Source of the DNA: Pachypanchax playfairii
Taxonomy: Eukaryota > Chordata > Actinopteri > Cyprinodontiformes > Aplocheilidae
Direction: 5' to 3'
DNA length: 64,000 bases
Assembly: GCA_006937955.1 (NCBI GenBank)
Contig: SSNP01000035.1
Location: 62,001-126,000 of the forward strand
The position numbers were made by a program, and so were the translations under genes. The notes under the pieces are model-generated. The model was not told the DNA's origin, made no database searches, and was given only the letters and a program-made list of their open reading frames with translations. This document shows, piece after piece, positions 62,763 to 64,000 of this stretch. The first letter of the stretch is position 1. Each line of letters opens with the position of its first letter.

Positions 62763-64000
62763 ATAATAGTTGAAGCCAAGATGTTCTTGCTGCAAGAAAA
62801 ACAGTGTTAAGCAACTGTGCAACCTTGTGCTTCTGGTCCATTGTATTTTTTTCTAAAAAGCTCATAAAGAGAGGACTCATCAATACATCATCATTACAAA
62901 TTAGCAGTTCAGAAGTGAGTACTTTAACACTTTAAAACATGATATCATTGGATGCATAATGATATTTTTTCTTTGTACAGCTGCACAAAGTACATGGGTA
63001 GAGACTGTCGCAGTATTTGAAGGTGTTGCTGCATTTTTATTCTAAAAAAATAAATCTTCTGAAGACTGTGACCCTGAATTTTTAACACACAGTTTGACAA
63101 GTCAACACAGTCTTATGCAGGTGTCATTGGCAATCTGCCCAGAGCCTCAGCTGCAAAAGTTTTAACGTCACCTGTTTGAATGTTTCTTATAAATTTATTA
63201 TAACTAAAATATCTGAGCATTTATACTTATTGATTAACAACATTTGCTGTAGGTGCAATGTGCCTAGCAAACGGCATTTCGATTTATGGTAATTTTGCAA
63301 TTGTGCAAATAAATTATTTTCCATTATTTCAATATGACAAAATATTTGATGGCCATTTGAAAATTAGTTATTACAACAACTGACTGTGAATACCATCATC
63401 AGACAAATTTAGACAGAAACAGAAATAAAGCTTCTTCAATGTTCATAACTTTTGCATTTATGACAGATTACATAAATCCTAAATAAAGTGTTACGTATCT
63501 TCTGTAAGGAGAGGGACCACTACAACACTGCTAATGAAAAGGCAATCAACTTTTTCATGCTTAAAATAACTAAAAAACATAAAGCCTTGGTCTCAGTGAC
63601 TGGTACAAATCCACTGTTAGTATAAATCTCCCATTTCCCTCAACATCTGTAGTTCGTGAACATTCATGAGGGCAGCACTAGTTACTACATGTACTTCTTA
63701 TGGCTGTGGCATCAATACCTTGATGAATCCTTGAGAATGAGATGATGTTCTGTCATATGCTAGCTGCAGAGTTCTTGCTCTCTTCATGTGTATTGGAACC
63801 TTCCTTCGGTCTACCGATGACAATGTTATAAATATTTTTGTTATAAGGTGCAACTCACAACAAATTCAAGCTGTTGTTGTGAAGAGCCTCCAGCTGTCAG
63901 CAGATTTTGTCAGAAAGATACAGTGGAGGTCCAGTTTCTCCAAAATGTTGTGTGTTGATCATTACGTCTGCTCGGAAATTTGTGGAATATTTTCTAATTT
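62763..64000. other. Noncoding right edge; no feature seen
   Basis: AT-rich sequence to the end of the window. I looked on the minus strand for a luzp2 signal-peptide exon and found none. Confidence 0.55.

Noticed and set aside
1..64000. CRISPR array, operon or other prokaryote-type system
   Set aside because: No regularly spaced direct repeats, no dense same-strand ORFs and clear spliced vertebrate exons; the tandem repeats present are simple microsatellites.

Overview
This is a vertebrate, almost certainly teleost, genomic window. It is AT-rich, has very little coding sequence, carries spliced exons with GT/AG boundaries, and is littered with fish-type transposon copies (a hAT element with a BED-finger remnant, a TTAA-flanked DNA element, tRNA-headed short repeats). 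Nothing looks bacterial: there are no operons, ribosome binding sites or dense ORFs. Several long-looking open frames begin at GTG, TTG or CTG, which is not credible for a nuclear eukaryotic gene.

The only gene I can identify is luzp2 (leucine zipper protein 2), on the minus strand. Three consecutive coding exons are present: exon 2 at 11314-11431, exon 3 at 6467-6537 and exon 4 at 3307-3388, numbered on the human gene model as I remember it. Joined in phase they give one continuous coiled-coil stretch of about 90 residues that I recognise as the N-terminal part of LUZP2 just after its signal peptide. The signal-peptide exon and all exons downstream of exon 4 were not found. If the first exon lies beyond the right edge, the first intron is at least 52.6 kb and takes up most of the window.

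Layout: 1-3306 is part of intron 4. 3389-6466 is intron 3 and holds a complete hAT-type element with a perfect 8-bp target duplication. 6538-11313 is intron 2. 11432-64000 is presumed intron 1 or 5' flank. That large tract contains a TTAA-flanked DNA transposon with a decayed coding region (22157-22927), three copies of an unclassified interspersed repeat (about 24.1, 48.4 and 55.3 kb), most of seven copies of a tRNA-headed short repeat, several microsatellites, a short TTAGGG-type tract, and a few stretches whose composition suggests conserved regulatory DNA. The regulatory reading is inference only.

I saw no exciting undescribed system. The most useful leads are the three-copy unclassified repeat, the two well-delimited DNA transposons with coding remnants, a phase-consistent chain of exon-like segments on the plus strand (25908-27332), and the regulatory-looking blocks in the presumed first intron.
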